DNA of 64,000 nt, taken from contig NC_083609.1 in the NCBI RefSeq assembly GCF_029168945.1, positions 23,743,501 through 23,807,500 of the forward strand, read 5' to 3'. Every line of letters starts with the position of its first letter. Positions within the stretch are counted from its first letter, which is position 1. A model generated the notes under the pieces. The model saw only the letters and a program-made list of their open reading frames with translations, was not told the origin of the DNA and made no database searches. The stretch comes from Cannabis sativa. Taxonomy: Eukaryota > Streptophyta > Magnoliopsida > Rosales > Cannabaceae. Positions 1 to 11,244 of this stretch are shown in pieces. The translations under genes were made by a program, and so were the position numbers.

Positions 1-1218
1 TTATATTTATTACGCAAGTGTACGCAATCAAGTAGTATCTCATGCAAGTGAGGTCGAACCACAGGGAATTGGATTAAGTACTATTGAACTATACTTATGA
101 TTCTATTTGGTAAAATAATAATAAGTTTGCGATTTGAAAGTAAGTAATTCAGAAATTAAAGAGAAAATAAACGAAGATTAATCAAGATGAGAGAATAGGG
201 AGGTGAATCCTGTTGTTAAGCTACCAATGTTAATACCTATCCTTATCTCAATGTGAATGACAAATTATAAATTAACCTAACTCTTTTCAAATCTTTTAGA
301 TTCTAAATAATGTATTCTCTAATTAACTTCTTAATTAAATCAACACAAAATCAGCATTAAGCAATAATCTATTAGTCACTGAGGCTATGTAAATACTTTC
401 GTTTCACATCAAAACCTAGACTATCCAAATTTTAGCATTCTCAATTCTCACTTTTCAGATTTCGAATTGAGATCATTAAACATGTAAAAGGTGATCAAGC
501 TTGCACATGGAATTAAACACAAATAAAGATAGTATTCACACATAAGATGAAGGAATGGCAATTATTTATTAACTAGGCATAAACTTAAACAACAATCATC
601 ATCCTCCCTTATTGGGAAATTTAGTTCATAATAACTCTAAAAACATCCATGATTAATTCAGAAATAAAAACAAACATAAAGAAGAATTTAAGGGTAAAAG
701 AAAGAAACTAGAAGGTGATATCGCTTCGGGTCTTCAAGATAGCTTCCTCTCCACTTGCATCCACTATTAGGTCTGTTTTTGCTTAATTCTGGCCTTCAGT
801 ATCGTATTCCTTATATAGGGATGAGTAGTGTGCCTCCAATTGAGAGAAAAATCAAAATTAGGTCAAAACCACGACGTCCGTACCAAGTCGCGACTAGCCC
901 TTAAGCTGGTCGCGACTACAGGCAATCCTCGAAAATCAGAGGTTCTGCCAAATCTCGAAGTCGCGACCAGAGTCACGACCTGGAAAAAGGGTCGCGACCT
1001 GGCTCTCATGAAGTCGCGACTACTGTTGCTTCTGGAACCGAATTTTCCAATTTTTTTCCAGTTTATCCCAGTTTTTCGCCATTTGGCTGAGTTTGAACTT
1101 TAACACTCCGGGAACCTGAAATAATGAAAATCAAGCGTAAAACTGCTCCAAAAGACACCAATAGACGAGATAATGCTAACTTTAAAGACCCGAAACATAG
1201 GCTAATTATAACCTAACA
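1..1218 (-). repeat. 3' LTR of Athila-like element (left copy)
   Basis: It aligns nearly base for base with 5062-6286, with scattered substitutions and a small indel near 238. It ends in CA at 1218, after which the two copies diverge. A minus-strand TATATAA box lies at 811-817. A cluster of GTCGCGAC palindromes lies at 887-1020. The polypurine tract that should precede it on the minus strand (plus 1219 onward) is weak: only a G-rich stretch just right of 1218 can be seen. Confidence 0.9.
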
Positions 1219-2486
1219 AAATCACCCAAACTAGATTCTTACTCGCCCCCGAGTAAGATAAAAAAAAAACTAACTACGCTATCAGATAATTACTATGCTG
1301 CTGACTCATGCTCTGTTTTCTTCCTTGCATAAACTAGAATTTTGATCCTACTAACTCTAACAATTAACTCGGATGCTCAATTAATTACACTATGTACAAC
1401 TGCAACAATTTATTGAAATGTGAAACACTGTTATAAAAGTTTTACTCTTTCCAATAATTCCACAATCCGATAACTCATAAGCTTGCATGCTTACCTTTCT
1501 CCACTAATGTTGACAGTATTCTTTAGAATCATTAGGTCTTTTAAAGGCTTAAATATAATGACTCAGATATTCAGGGATAGGCAAAAGACAATTTTCTTGG
1601 CTCAACATATCATAAGCACACAAATAGAACCCACAAGCTTCTTACTTTTCTTTTTCAATACCCATAATGTTCTCAAGTTTACCAAGATTGAGAGAAGACA
1701 TCTCTATTATTTTCCAACATCACTGAAATCATTTTTTTTTGAACACATATTTTTTTTTTTTACTTTTTCATTGTGTTGTTTTTTTTTTTTTTCAGTGACA
1801 TTGAATTACACAATTTTTTTTTCTTCTCAATCTTACAAGTTTTTCTCCCTCTCACTATTTCCTCACACTAAATGTTTCTCCTCCCCCAAACTAATTATGT
1901 AGCTTATGATATCATGGATAACATGGTGAAGAAAAATTAATAGTGTGGTTACAATTTTTCAAATCAATGGGTGAAAAACATAACAGGTTAAGGCTCAAAA
2001 GGTTAACTAGGGATACACATTATTACGGTAGGCTTGAAAGGCTCAAACTATCCAACAAATGCCTAAGTCATATTCCAATTGAACACTATCAAAGATTTCG
2101 CCTCAAAAGAATAAACAAGCAAGTTCTAAGCTATCCTGTCAATCTTACCACAAACAATAGCAAAACAGTTATAACAATTTTCACAGATTGAGTATTTGCA
2201 GAAAAACACAGGTTTCTAAGCATCCAAACTAATCCAAAAAGTTAACAGAATCAAGCACACTGTTATTTTACAATTTCAGATCACATCGCACTAATCAGCA
2301 GTATACAACTATCATCAAGCTTATTGCAATTCCTTGACTAAAACAAAAAACTAAAACAGAAAATTAAAATGCATAAATTAAAGTGCAGAATTTAAAATTT
2401 TTAAGTCTCTCCCCCCAAACTAAATATGACATTGTCCCCAATGTATACAGTAATATGCAGAGAGAAGAAACTTACCTGAGACCCTA
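1219..2486 (-). other. non-coding 3' internal region of Athila-like element
   Basis: This lies between the protease stop and the 3' LTR, where a full element would carry RT, integrase and an env-like gene. I see only AT-rich DNA with T-rich runs near 1730-1830 and no retroviral enzyme motif on either strand. The stretch around 1950-2170 resembles the non-coding 3' part of full Athila elements, which would fit an internal deletion joining protease to the 3' end; that comparison is from memory and tentative. Confidence 0.55.
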
Positions 2487-3344
2487 TCAGAAAGGGTTAG
2501 GTGGCCCCTTTTCATCCAAAAGAGCCCTCGTACTAAATGAAGAAAATTGACCACCAATAGTGTTGATTTCAGAGTTTTGCACAAGAGTAAGCTCACCTTC
2601 ATAACTACCACACATCAATCTTTTCCAACGACGCTGAATCGTTCGAAGTCGCTCTTTAGGCTTTGCTTTCTTCTTATCAGCTTTAACATAAGAACCCTTC
2701 ACCATCTCAATCTTGCAACAGGTAGGCATGTCGGTTGGGGCAAAAACATTAAAATTGACCTCTTCATCTTGCACTCTCAACTTTAACTCTCCCTTTTGAA
2801 CATCTATTAATGCTCGGCCCGTGGCTAAGAATGGTCTTCCCAAAATAATGGGAATAGTTGAATCTTCCTCCATATCAAGAATTAAGAAATCAGCAGGGAA
2901 GATAAACTTACCAACCTTCACCAGTACATCTTCAATTATCCCACGAGGATGAGTCAAAGAACGATCCGCTAGTTGTAAAGTCACTGTTGTGGGCTTTGCT
3001 TTTCCCAATCCTAACCTTTTGAAGACAGACAATGGCATTAGATTAATGCTTGCTCCTAGATCACATAGAGCTTTAGTTTCCACCGAACCCTCTATAGAGC
3101 ATGGAATATTGAAACTACCCAGATCTTTAAGCTTGGGAGGTAATTTCTTTTGCAAAATGGCGCTACACTCCTCAGTTAATGCCACTGTTTCATAGTCCTC
3201 CAATTTTCTCTTCTTAGACAATATCTCCTTCATGAACTTCACATAACGGGGCATTTGTTCCAAGGCTTCAGCAAAAGGAATGTTGATGTGTAACCTTTTA
3301 AAGACCTCTAGAAATTTTGTAAACTGCTTGTCTAGATTGGTCTT
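2487..3344 (-). pseudogene. retrotransposon aspartic protease (Athila-like)
   Basis: This is the downstream part of the gag-pro reading frame. It is in the same frame as gag and is cut from it only by a TGA next to 3345; the codons between that stop and the first ATG at 3263 still encode family-like sequence (KTNLDKQFTKFLEVF). The protease core has the motif CDLGASINLMP, with DLGA in place of the common DSGA/DTGA, which is usual in Athila proteases. Further on, IPIILGRPFLATGRALID is the conserved ILGRPFL flap-side block. Protease cleaves the Gag and Pol polyproteins. The frame ends at 2487 with a lysine-rich tail and no RT follows. Confidence 0.85.
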
Positions 3345-4929
3345 TCAGAGTCTCTGAGGATAGGGTATTTTCACATGATGATCAATACTGATTGGTGGAG
3401 ACTGTTGCGGTTGTGTTGGGCTGTCAGTAGCCTTCTCTGATGTTGGTGTTGGGGTTGGCATTGGTTGAGCTTCGTTCTCCTTTTCTCCATTCGCTAGTTG
3501 TGGCATTTCAGGACCATCATAATTTTTACCGCTTCTCAGGGTAATTGCTTTGCAGTTTTCTTTGGGGTTTACTTCAGTTGTGCTAGGCAGATTCCCTTGA
3601 GGACGGGTTGCTACTTGAGTTGCTAGTTGGCCCATCTGTGTCTGCAGGTCTTTGATTGAAGATCTAGTTTCAGTCATGAATTGAAGCAATAAATCTGTTT
3701 GCAAACTAGAATTTCCACCAGAGGTTTGTTGCTGATTAAACTGTTGGTTCTGATTCTGGTTCTGATTTCGTTGCTGATAGCACCCACTATTTCTTCGGTT
3801 ATTACCCTGGTTAGACCCATAATTGTTGTTGTTATTCTGTGAATAATTTCCAATGGCTTTAGCTTCATCCATTGGCAAATCATCCACATCTGCTTGACAC
3901 TCTGAAAAGTGATGACTTCCTCCACATAACTCACAAACAACTTGGGCTTGTTTAGCTTGCCCTGCAATTAGCTTTGTCAATGCCTCAACCTGAGCTGTCA
4001 ACTTTGTGATGGCATCAACCTCTAACACACCAGCTACCTTCTTTGATTGACTCCTTTCAGTTGGCCACTGCTGATTGTTTAGAGCCATCTCCTCCAATAG
4101 ATCATAAGCCTCATTAGCACTCTTTCTCATAAAGGCTCCACCAGCTGCTGCATCTATTAGAGTTCTAGTGTTTCCTACCAACCCATTGTAGAAGTTGTGG
4201 ACCAGCATCCACTTCTCTATACCATGATAAGGGCACTTTCTAATCAGATCTTTAAACCTCTCCCAAGCCTCATGGAGAGATTCATTATCTTGTTGGCAGA
4301 AGTTATTGATTTCTCCTCTCAGCTTTGCAGACTTGGCTGGAGGAAAGAACTTTGACAAGAATTTCGTTGCCAGATCATTCCAGGTGGCAATAGAGTTGGG
4401 TGGCAAGGAGTTTAGCCAACTCTTGGCTCGTTCTCTAAGAGAGAATGGGAACAGTCTCAGTCGAATAGCATCATCACTAACTCCATTAACTTTAAAAGTT
4501 TCACAAAGTTCCATGAAGTTAGAGAGATGCAGGTTAGGATATTCAGAAGGGAGGCCACCAAACTGAACTGAAGACTGCACCATTTGAAGTATGGCAGGTT
4601 TGATCTCAAAGTTATTTGCATCCACTGCCGATGGCCTGATACATGACTGCACTCCCGTCAGAGTAGGGAGAATGTAATCTCTCAAGATGCAGCCATTAGC
4701 TTGATCTTCCACGGTGCCACCATTATTACCGTTATTACCTCCATTGTTCGCAAGCATTAGCATTCACATTAGCAGCCATGATTTCTGAAGTTTCAGCAAT
4801 TGCTGAAACTCCTTCTTGCCTCTTGTTCTTTCGGTTTCTCCTACAAGTTTTCTCGATTTCAAGATCAACTGGTAATATGACAGCTTGTCCTTGACGGCGC
4901 ATACACTTAGGATTCCTGAAATGGATCAC
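3345..4929 (-). pseudogene. retrotransposon Gag (Athila-like)
   Basis: Gag builds the virus-like particle that packages element RNA. The main frame runs 4763-3345; the N-terminus is in another frame at 4929-4735 (MRRQGQAVILPVDLEIEKTC), so one frameshift lies near 4740-4760 inside a repeated Asn/Gly-coding tract. The central retrotransposon-gag domain includes [13 protein letters not shown] and FYNGL. A zinc knuckle of form CX2CX3HX4C ([13 protein letters not shown]) lies near 3895-3935. After it come Asn/Gln-rich and Pro/Thr-rich tails. The frame ends at an in-frame TGA that separates it from protease; a CGA-to-TGA change would explain it. Frameshift plus stop suggest a decayed copy, though the TGA could also be a readthrough site. 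Confidence 0.85.
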
Positions 4930-5026
4930 GAAAATATTGCAAGAAAAAGGTTAAAAAAAATCAGCAAGAGAAAATATACCAAAGTAGAAGTTAGTATAAT
5001 CTGTGTAATATTAATCTTTAAACAAT

Positions 5027-5044
5027 TCCCCGGCAACGACGAAA
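5027..5044 (-). other. primer binding site, tRNA-Asp type
   Basis: The minus strand reads CGTTGCCGGGGA a few bases inside the 5' LTR. This matches 12 bases of the tRNA-Asp primer site used by Athila and Tat elements; the first bases (TGGCGC expected) have mutated. It fixes the element on the minus strand, with 5051-6286 as its 5' LTR. Confidence 0.75.
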
Positions 5045-5050
5045 AAAACT

Positions 5051-6286
5051 TGTTACGAAAATTATGTTTATTACGCAAGTGTACGCAATCAAGTAGTATC
5101 TCACGCAAGTGAGGTCGAACCACAGGGAATTGGATTAAGTACTACTAAACTATACTTATGATTCTATTTGGTAAAATAATAATAAGTTTGCAATTTGAAA
5201 GTAAGTAATTCAGAAATTAAAGAGAAAATAAACGAAGATTAATCAAGATGAGAGAATAGAGAGGTGAATCCTGTTGTTAAGCTACCAATGTTAATACCTA
5301 ATTGCTATCCTTATCTCAATGTGAATGACAGATTATAAATTAACCTAACTCTTTTCAAATCTTTTAGATTCTAAATAATGTATTCTCTAATTAACTTCTT
5401 AATTAAATCAACACAAAATCAGCATTAAGCAATAATCTATTAGTCACTGAGGCTATGTAAATACTTTCGTTTCACATCAAAACCTAGACTATCCAAATTT
5501 TAGCATTCTCAATTCTCACTTTTCAGATTTCGAATTGAGATCATTAAACATGTAAAAGGTGATCAAGCTTGCACATGGAATTAAACACAAATAAAGATAG
5601 TATTCACACATAAGATGAAGGAATGGCAATTATTTATTAACTAGGCATAAACTTAAACAACAATCATCATCCTCCCTTATTGGGAAATTTAGTTCATAAT
5701 ATCTCTAAAAACATCCATGATTAATTCAGAAATAAAAACAAACATAAAGAAGAATTTAAGGATAAAAGAAATAAACTAGAAGGTGATATCGCTCCGGGTC
5801 TTCAAGATAGCTTCCTCTCCACTTGCATCCACTATTAGGTCTGTTTTTTCTTAATTCTGACCTTCAGTGTCGTATTCCTTATATAGGGATGAGTAGTGTG
5901 CCTCCAATTGAGAGAAAAATCAAAATTAGGTCAAAACCACGACGTCCGTACCAAGTCGCAACTAGCCCTTAAGCTGGTCGCGACTACAGGCAATCCTCGA
6001 AAATTAGAGGTTCTGCCAAATCTCGAAGTCGCGACCAGAGTCGCGACCTGGAAAAAGGGTCGCGACCTGGCTCTCATGAAGTCGCGACTACTGTTGCTTC
6101 TGGAACCGAATTTTCCAATTTTTTTCCAGTTTATCCCAGTTTTTCGCCATTTGGCTGAGTTTGAACTTTAACACTCTGGGAACCTAAAATAATGAAAATC
6201 AAGCGTAAAACTGCTCCAAAAGACACCAATAGACGAGATAATGCTAACTTTAAAGACCCGAAACATAGGCTAATTATAACCTAACA
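5051..6286 (-). repeat. 5' LTR of Athila-like element (right copy)
   Basis: This 1236 bp repeat starts TG at 5051 and ends CA at 6286 and is nearly identical to the left copy. Minus-strand TATATAA is at 5879-5885. GTCGCGAC palindromes occur at 5977, 6028, 6040, 6059 and 6081, with a mutated one (GTCGCAAC) at 5955. LTR differences are few, so insertion is fairly recent relative to the coding decay around it. Confidence 0.92.
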
Positions 6287-8763
6287 CTTCCTTAAACTTG
6301 GCCTTAGCAAGGGCCTCCCGCCGCGCAGCCTCCTCTTGGAACGCCCGCCTTTCAGCAGACAGGTCCTGCAGGGTCTTCACGACTTCGTCTATGCCCCAAA
6401 ATTCGGACAAGACAAAGCCGTGATTGACTAGGTTCTTGGAAAGGCGGCCGACCTCTGCAGCAAGCTGGAAAAGGAGGCAAGAGTGAGTGAAGGCCTTAAG
6501 AAAAATAATGAGAAAAGAAGTAAAACCACAGAATACTTACCACAGTCAAGGAATGTCTGAGATCCTGAACTTGAAAGACGGAGTTCAAGGATGCACAAGC
6601 AGCGAACCGTTTAGGCGCGCACCGGGTTAGCTGGGAGACGAACTCACCGGTCATTTCCGCGGCAAAAGGAGCCAAGGTAGGCCCGAGGAAACGATTGAAC
6701 CAATCCGTCAGGGGGTCCAGGTTTAGATCCCACGGGTTCTGGTAGCTCTGATCGTTAAGGGAATTTTGCATTTCATCTCGCAAAATCCTCCTCAAGGCCT
6801 CCACCTTAGCATGCCCTCTTGAGTACTCGTCCATGGCGTAATTGTACTTGGCTATCCGAAGCTCCTGCCTCGCCTCATCTTCGGGAACCGGAGTCAGCAC
6901 GATGTTGGGAGGCACTGTAAATTCCTCCACCTCGGGAGGGATCCCGGAATCGTGGCTGGGGCCCGGAGTGTCCACTCTCCGCGGCCGTTTAGGTGCCTCC
7001 TCAGCTACCATTTTGCCTTTGCGCTTGCGGATTAGAGCAACCTCTTGCTCTTCTTCACCTTCTTCAACTTCCTCAGGAAGAGCCCATTGCTCTTCTTGAC
7101 CTTCTTTAGCTTGCTCAGGAAGTGCCTCCTCCTCATCCACTAAGTCAATAGTGTCTGGAGGGGCATTAGAAGAAGCCTTCATGGGAGTGACCATCTGGGA
7201 AGAAGTTGGAGGAAGGGAAGCATCAGGACTGTGAGCTCCAGCAAGGGTGGCCAAGATCGCCTCCATGGGATTAGCTGCTGCAACAAGAGAAAAGAATAAA
7301 GTGTTAAAAAGCAATCAAGCTAGTCCTACCCTGACTCTCTAATTCGGCCCTAGCAAAGTTCTGAATCTTAATGCTGGCTGCATCGTCCCCGAGATAGCTG
7401 TCTGAGGGCCGAAACCAACTAGAAGAAAGATAGGCCGAAGGATCCAAGGGGACGGGCTCCGGAGGTCCAGAACCCATCCGGGACTGACCTAAATGATCTC
7501 CTAAGTTGGAGAAATAATAATCTTTTGCATGATCCCCCCACCGGGTCGAGGGCATCCTAAACCTAAGGAGACGTTCATCGAACTCTACAAGCCTAAGGCT
7601 AGCATATTCGCTAACAGGAGGGACATAATGTATTGCTAAAGGGGACTTACCGGAGCCGGAAGTGCTGGCGTCAGGAGCCCTCGTATTCGGCACCTGGACG
7701 ATAGGCCTTGGCCTGGGAGCCCTCTTCTCAACTGGACTCCCAATGCGAAGGGATCTCCCGGCAGCCGTCTGGCTCCTTTTTTCAACCGGGCTCCCAACGC
7801 GAAGGGGCCTCCCGGAAGTCTGGGCCTTAGTATAAGCCTTTTCCTGGGCCTTTCGGTAGAGGTAATCTTGGTACTTCTTTTTCGCGGTGGCAATAATCTC
7901 ATCCCGGAAGGTCTTCTCCGCGGCCGGGACCCTCATGTTTGGGCAGATGAGTCCTCCACCGACTGGTGTGCCAGGATCAGCTTGGTCTTCCGGCAATTCT
8001 CCGTCGTGACCAATCCCCCGACGTCGAGATCCGCCCTATCATAAGTCGCGATGGTCTTGGCCCGCTAAAGGAAGAGCTGAGTAGGCGCGGTTCACTCATA
8101 CGGAGGGATCCTAACCCACTCCGTAAGAAGCTCCGGGTGCTCCACAGCTCGGAACCCGGAGGAGAAGAAAAAGTGATGGCGATACTCCTTGACATGTTTT
8201 TACTGGTTATAAGGGACCACGCCCTCATTCGATGGGTGGGCCCGGAAGCCGTAAAAACCATCCTTAAGTTTGTCCCCCTTCTTGGGGACAGAAACAAGTT
8301 TGTAAAAATACAAAATCTCTGCCGGACTGGGCGAGCCACATCCCCTGGTGGAGTAAAAAATAAATAAGCCTGAAAGCAGGCGGTAAGCTTGTGGAATAAG
8401 TTGGTATGGCGCAAGGCCGACAAATACAAGAAAATTAATGAAATAATCTTGAAGGGGAAGCATAGCCCCGGTCATCAAATGCGTCTGGCTCCAAGCTCCG
8501 AAGCCTCCGTAATTGTGGTTGGGCGTCTCCGCATCATGGGGCGGCCGGTGGTACGTCCCGGACGTCGCGGGTTTGATACCGGCCACCTCCACGATGTTCT
8601 CCATTTGGTGAGGGCAAGTCAAAGTAGAGTGAAGCTCGACCGCTTCCCATCCCATGGCACGAGGTCTATACCCTTCCTGGGCAACGGGACCCACCATAAC
8701 TTCTTCCAAGGTGGCCAGACGCTTTCCTCCCTTCTTGGAAGATTTGGAACCGGATGCAGACAT
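6287..8763 (-). pseudogene. spliced antisense ORF, PF04195 'putative gypsy type transposon' family
   Basis: The start ATG is at 8763. The first block (8763-8200) has the conserved family region: LPLQDYFINFLVFVGLAP, then QLIPQAYRLLSGLFIFY, then a KDGFYGFRAHP-like stretch. Homologous codons continue through 8199-7997 in the same frame but with four stops (TAA, TGA, TAG, TGA). Two good introns follow: about 7275-7330 (donor GTAGGA, acceptor TTGTTGCAG) and 6465-6540 (donor GTAAGTATTC, acceptor CCTTTTCCAG). The middle exon encodes a Pro/Glu-rich stretch with a basic KRKGKMV segment; the last exon (6464 down) is helical and charged and is cut by the LTR at 6286. The function of this family is unknown. 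A gene in sense with introns, antisense to its host element, fits the Tat-lineage antisense ORF class. Confidence 0.75.
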
Positions 8764-8770
8764 TTTGGTT

Positions 8771-9234
8771 CTGAAAAAGAGTTAAAATTCCAGCAATTAG
8801 GCCCCATACCAAACCCTAAATCAAAAAAGGGAATACGGGTCCCCTAACCGCTGGAAATAGGCCCCCTCCGGACGGTTGTCAACAAGAAAGCCTTAGAAGG
8901 ATTTCCTGGACAAAAGTCGGGTGCAAGAATCTCACAGATAGTGACATTGCGCATAAAAGGAAAAGGAAGAGGAGGGGCAGAAAATCGAGAAAGACAAAGT
9001 CTTCTCTATACCCTTGAAGGCCATCACGGAAAGAGTAAATGGGCCTTTACAAAAAATAATAATAATGTGTAACAAGAGTGACCCTAGCACCAGAGAAGAG
9101 AAATCTAAACGTATTACGTAAAAACTCAAGGTGAAACATTCCCAGAAACTTCAAACACTAAACCCATAAAAACAAATGATCAGTAAAGCATGCCATGAAC
9201 ACAAACAGTAAAGTGAGGGATGCGAAAAACTTAC
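8771..9234 (-). other. predicted 5' UTR intron of the antisense ORF
   Basis: The minus strand has a donor GTAAGTTTTT at 9234 and an acceptor with a pyrimidine tract ending TTTTTCAG at 8771, eight bases before the start ATG at 8763. The 464 bp between have no coding features. This is inferred from splice-site sequence only. Confidence 0.5.
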
Positions 9235-9423
9235 ATGAAGTGTTGGAACTGGGGTTGCTGTTGATCGACGAAGAAAAGTGGACTGAAAGTAACGAACAAA
9301 GATTAAACAAAGAAATCTGTAAGTGTTTGAAGGTTTTCTGGTCTAAGAATTTCTTTCTCTCTGAAAAACTCGAAGAAATCTGGCGAAGGGATGAAAGTAA
9401 CCAAATGAAGGAAAGATTGTGGC

Positions 9424-9430
9424 TTTTATA
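9424..9430 (-). promoter_or_regulatory. TATA box for the antisense ORF
   Basis: Minus-strand TATAAAA lies inside the palindrome GGCTTTTATAGGCC, about 190 bases upstream of the predicted 5' UTR splice donor. Its position fits a promoter internal to the retroelement that would drive the antisense transcript. Confidence 0.5.
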
Positions 9431-9750
9431 GGCCAAGGTGCATGTGGAACAGGCACAATCACCTACCAATCGAACGGCTGGGGAGGCGCACGATTCGAAT
9501 TCCCAAGAATCAACAGTTAGATTGATTCGTAATTAAGGCGGTGGAAACGTTTGAGTATCCGTTTGACACACATTAATGCGCCGTATCAATCAATGGGCAT
9601 GAAACGAATCAACGCCTGCAAAAAGTGAATCGCTGCAATAATGGTGATCATTAAATACACCTTCACGCGCCCAAAGCACGTGCCATGAAACCGAGGAGTC
9701 AACCGGAGGCCCTTGAACAAGCCTTGATTCATTTTTCAAATAAACAAGGC

Positions 9751-9767
9751 TTGGGGGGGGGGGTAAA
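9751..9767 (+). other. polypurine tract of Tat/Retand-like element
   Basis: An uninterrupted run of 11 G (9753-9763) followed by TAAA stops exactly where the LTR begins (TG at 9768). This is the plus-strand priming site and sets the orientation. Confidence 0.8.
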
Positions 9768-10513
9768 TGTTGCCCCTGATTTTGCCCAATATACGTGGAC
9801 CAACCGGACAGGGACACGTGGACCAAAAGATCTTAACATTTGAATTAATTGCTAAGTCTTTATAAAGAAAGGCAGCATCCGGGACCTGCCTTCCGGAGAA
9901 GGCATACGAAGTCCGCTATGCTCCCGGAGGCCTAAGTAACATCAAAGCGTCTCCGCGAGGTGTCAGGCTTCCCCTGAGCAGTCATCTCGCATTTAATGCC
10001 GCATGTGAGGAAACGTGTTGGGACTACCACACGCAATAAAGTCTGACGAAACAACCCCCGATCTGCACCTACGAGGCTATGATCACTTAAGTCTATTGAC
10101 GGCTACACTACGAAGAGTCACGTCAGTCAAAAGACAATAAGGACATTCCACATAAAAGCCCTACAACACCTAGGGATTTGACCATGCATTACCCATGGTA
10201 TATTCATTGGGAATACCCAAATTTATTGATAGTTACAAAAATACATGTACTATAATTCTGGGAATCACCCCACCAAAAACACTATAAATACCCCCTCAAA
10301 GCTCATTAATGGGGTCGAGAACTTTGGGTTGCATAAGTGCAAGAAGAGTAAATACTCACCAAGAACATTCTCTGTATTTAATACATTCATAAATACACAG
10401 ACTCGTGGACTAAGGCTCATTAACGCCCCAACCACGTAAAAATCCTTCTCTTAATTTCTTACAGCTCTTTAATCTTCTATTATTTTATTGGTTGCCGAAA
10501 ACCTCGGTCAACA
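9768..10513 (+). repeat. 3' LTR of Tat/Retand-like element
   Basis: Starts TGTTGCCC after the polypurine tract and ends GGTCAACA, giving matched TGTTG/CAACA ends and 746 bp. A TATAAATA box lies at 10283-10290. No second copy is in the window to confirm the ends by alignment. Confidence 0.75.
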
Positions 10514-11244
10514 GGTATCAATATATAAAGCTCACTAACACATTCAAGAAGAAACTAATCCAATCCAATCCCATCCCAATAAAGTAACAATAGAATTAAG
10601 AAAAAAAAATACAATCATTGTCTTGTCTCTAACAAAACAAAAATTTGCACAATGATTTTCTCAATATAAGTCTCATTCTTTTTATTTAAAATTTAAAATT
10701 GAATAGCAGTAATGTATGTCTCTGATCAAGTTGAGTAGTGGTAATAATTTTGAAAGAGAATTACAAAGTTGTATGTATTAGTATATTTGAAATCATTTGT
10801 TTTTCTATCAATCAGAATTACAGAGTTACTCTTCTGATATGGACAAATTCTTATTTCTCAACAGTCCAAGTCCAAGGTAGCACCATTCCCTATAAACCAA
10901 TAATCATCATTATCATCAAACAACACTAATCTATTCTAATCTAGCTTGATTGATTCAGATCATTACTCAGAACTAATTAAGCATAGTAATCTTAGATTCC
11001 TCTCTCAATTCGCGTCTCATGAATATAATAACTAGACACATTATGAAAATAGTGATGTAATAGTGATTGTTAATCAGTTAACATATTTACCCCAGTTACT
11101 TATTCTATTACTCCTTTAAGTGAATCCTAATTCCACTCAACATTAATCATCACAGTTTCAAACCAGTAATAAATAGTTCCAAATTCTTTAAGATTATCTA
11201 TTGTGTCAATTTCACTATCTTAAACTCACTGATCCTAAAACAAT
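10514..11244. other. AT-rich intergenic DNA
   Basis: I see no gene, repeat pair or RNA feature here. The sequence is AT-rich and not obviously retroelement-derived. Confidence 0.5.

Larger units (their letters stand above)
1..6286 (-). mobile_element. Athila-like Ty3-gypsy element lacking RT and integrase
   Basis: Two direct repeats of about 1.2 kb (1-1218 and 5051-6286) flank a 3.8 kb interior with gag and protease on the minus strand. The gag and the protease sequence CDLGASINLMP resemble the Athila group, and the primer site fits tRNA-Asp, as is known for that group. Protease is followed by non-coding DNA and then the 3' LTR, with no reverse transcriptase, RNase H or integrase. The element would therefore need enzymes from an autonomous relative. 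Alignment of the two LTRs puts the left end about 11 bases before the window, so the left target-site duplication cannot be seen. It interrupts the antisense gene of the next element at 6286/6287. Confidence 0.85.
6287..10513 (+). mobile_element. 3' part of a Tat/Retand-like Ty3-gypsy element
   Basis: A G-rich polypurine tract at 9751-9767 directly precedes a 746 bp LTR (TGTTG...CAACA), so the element is on the plus strand and this is its 3' end. The interior next to the LTR holds a large antisense gene (8763 to 6287). Tat-lineage gypsy elements such as Retand are known to carry extra antisense ORFs with PF04195-type domains in this position. The 5' part, with gag and pol, would be left of the window, beyond the Athila-like insertion at 6286. 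Confidence 0.7.

Noticed and set aside
828..1103. 91-codon ORF, repeated at 5896-6171
   Set aside because: It lies within both LTR copies, downstream of no start context, and crosses the GTCGCGAC cluster; there is no domain.
7966..8367. 133-codon plus-strand ORF and others on the plus strand over 6842-8847
   Set aside because: They are shadows of the antisense PF04195-type gene on the minus strand, which has family similarity and splice sites.
9195..9431. 78-codon plus-strand ORF
   Set aside because: It overlaps the predicted 5' UTR and TATA region of the antisense gene and shows no domain.
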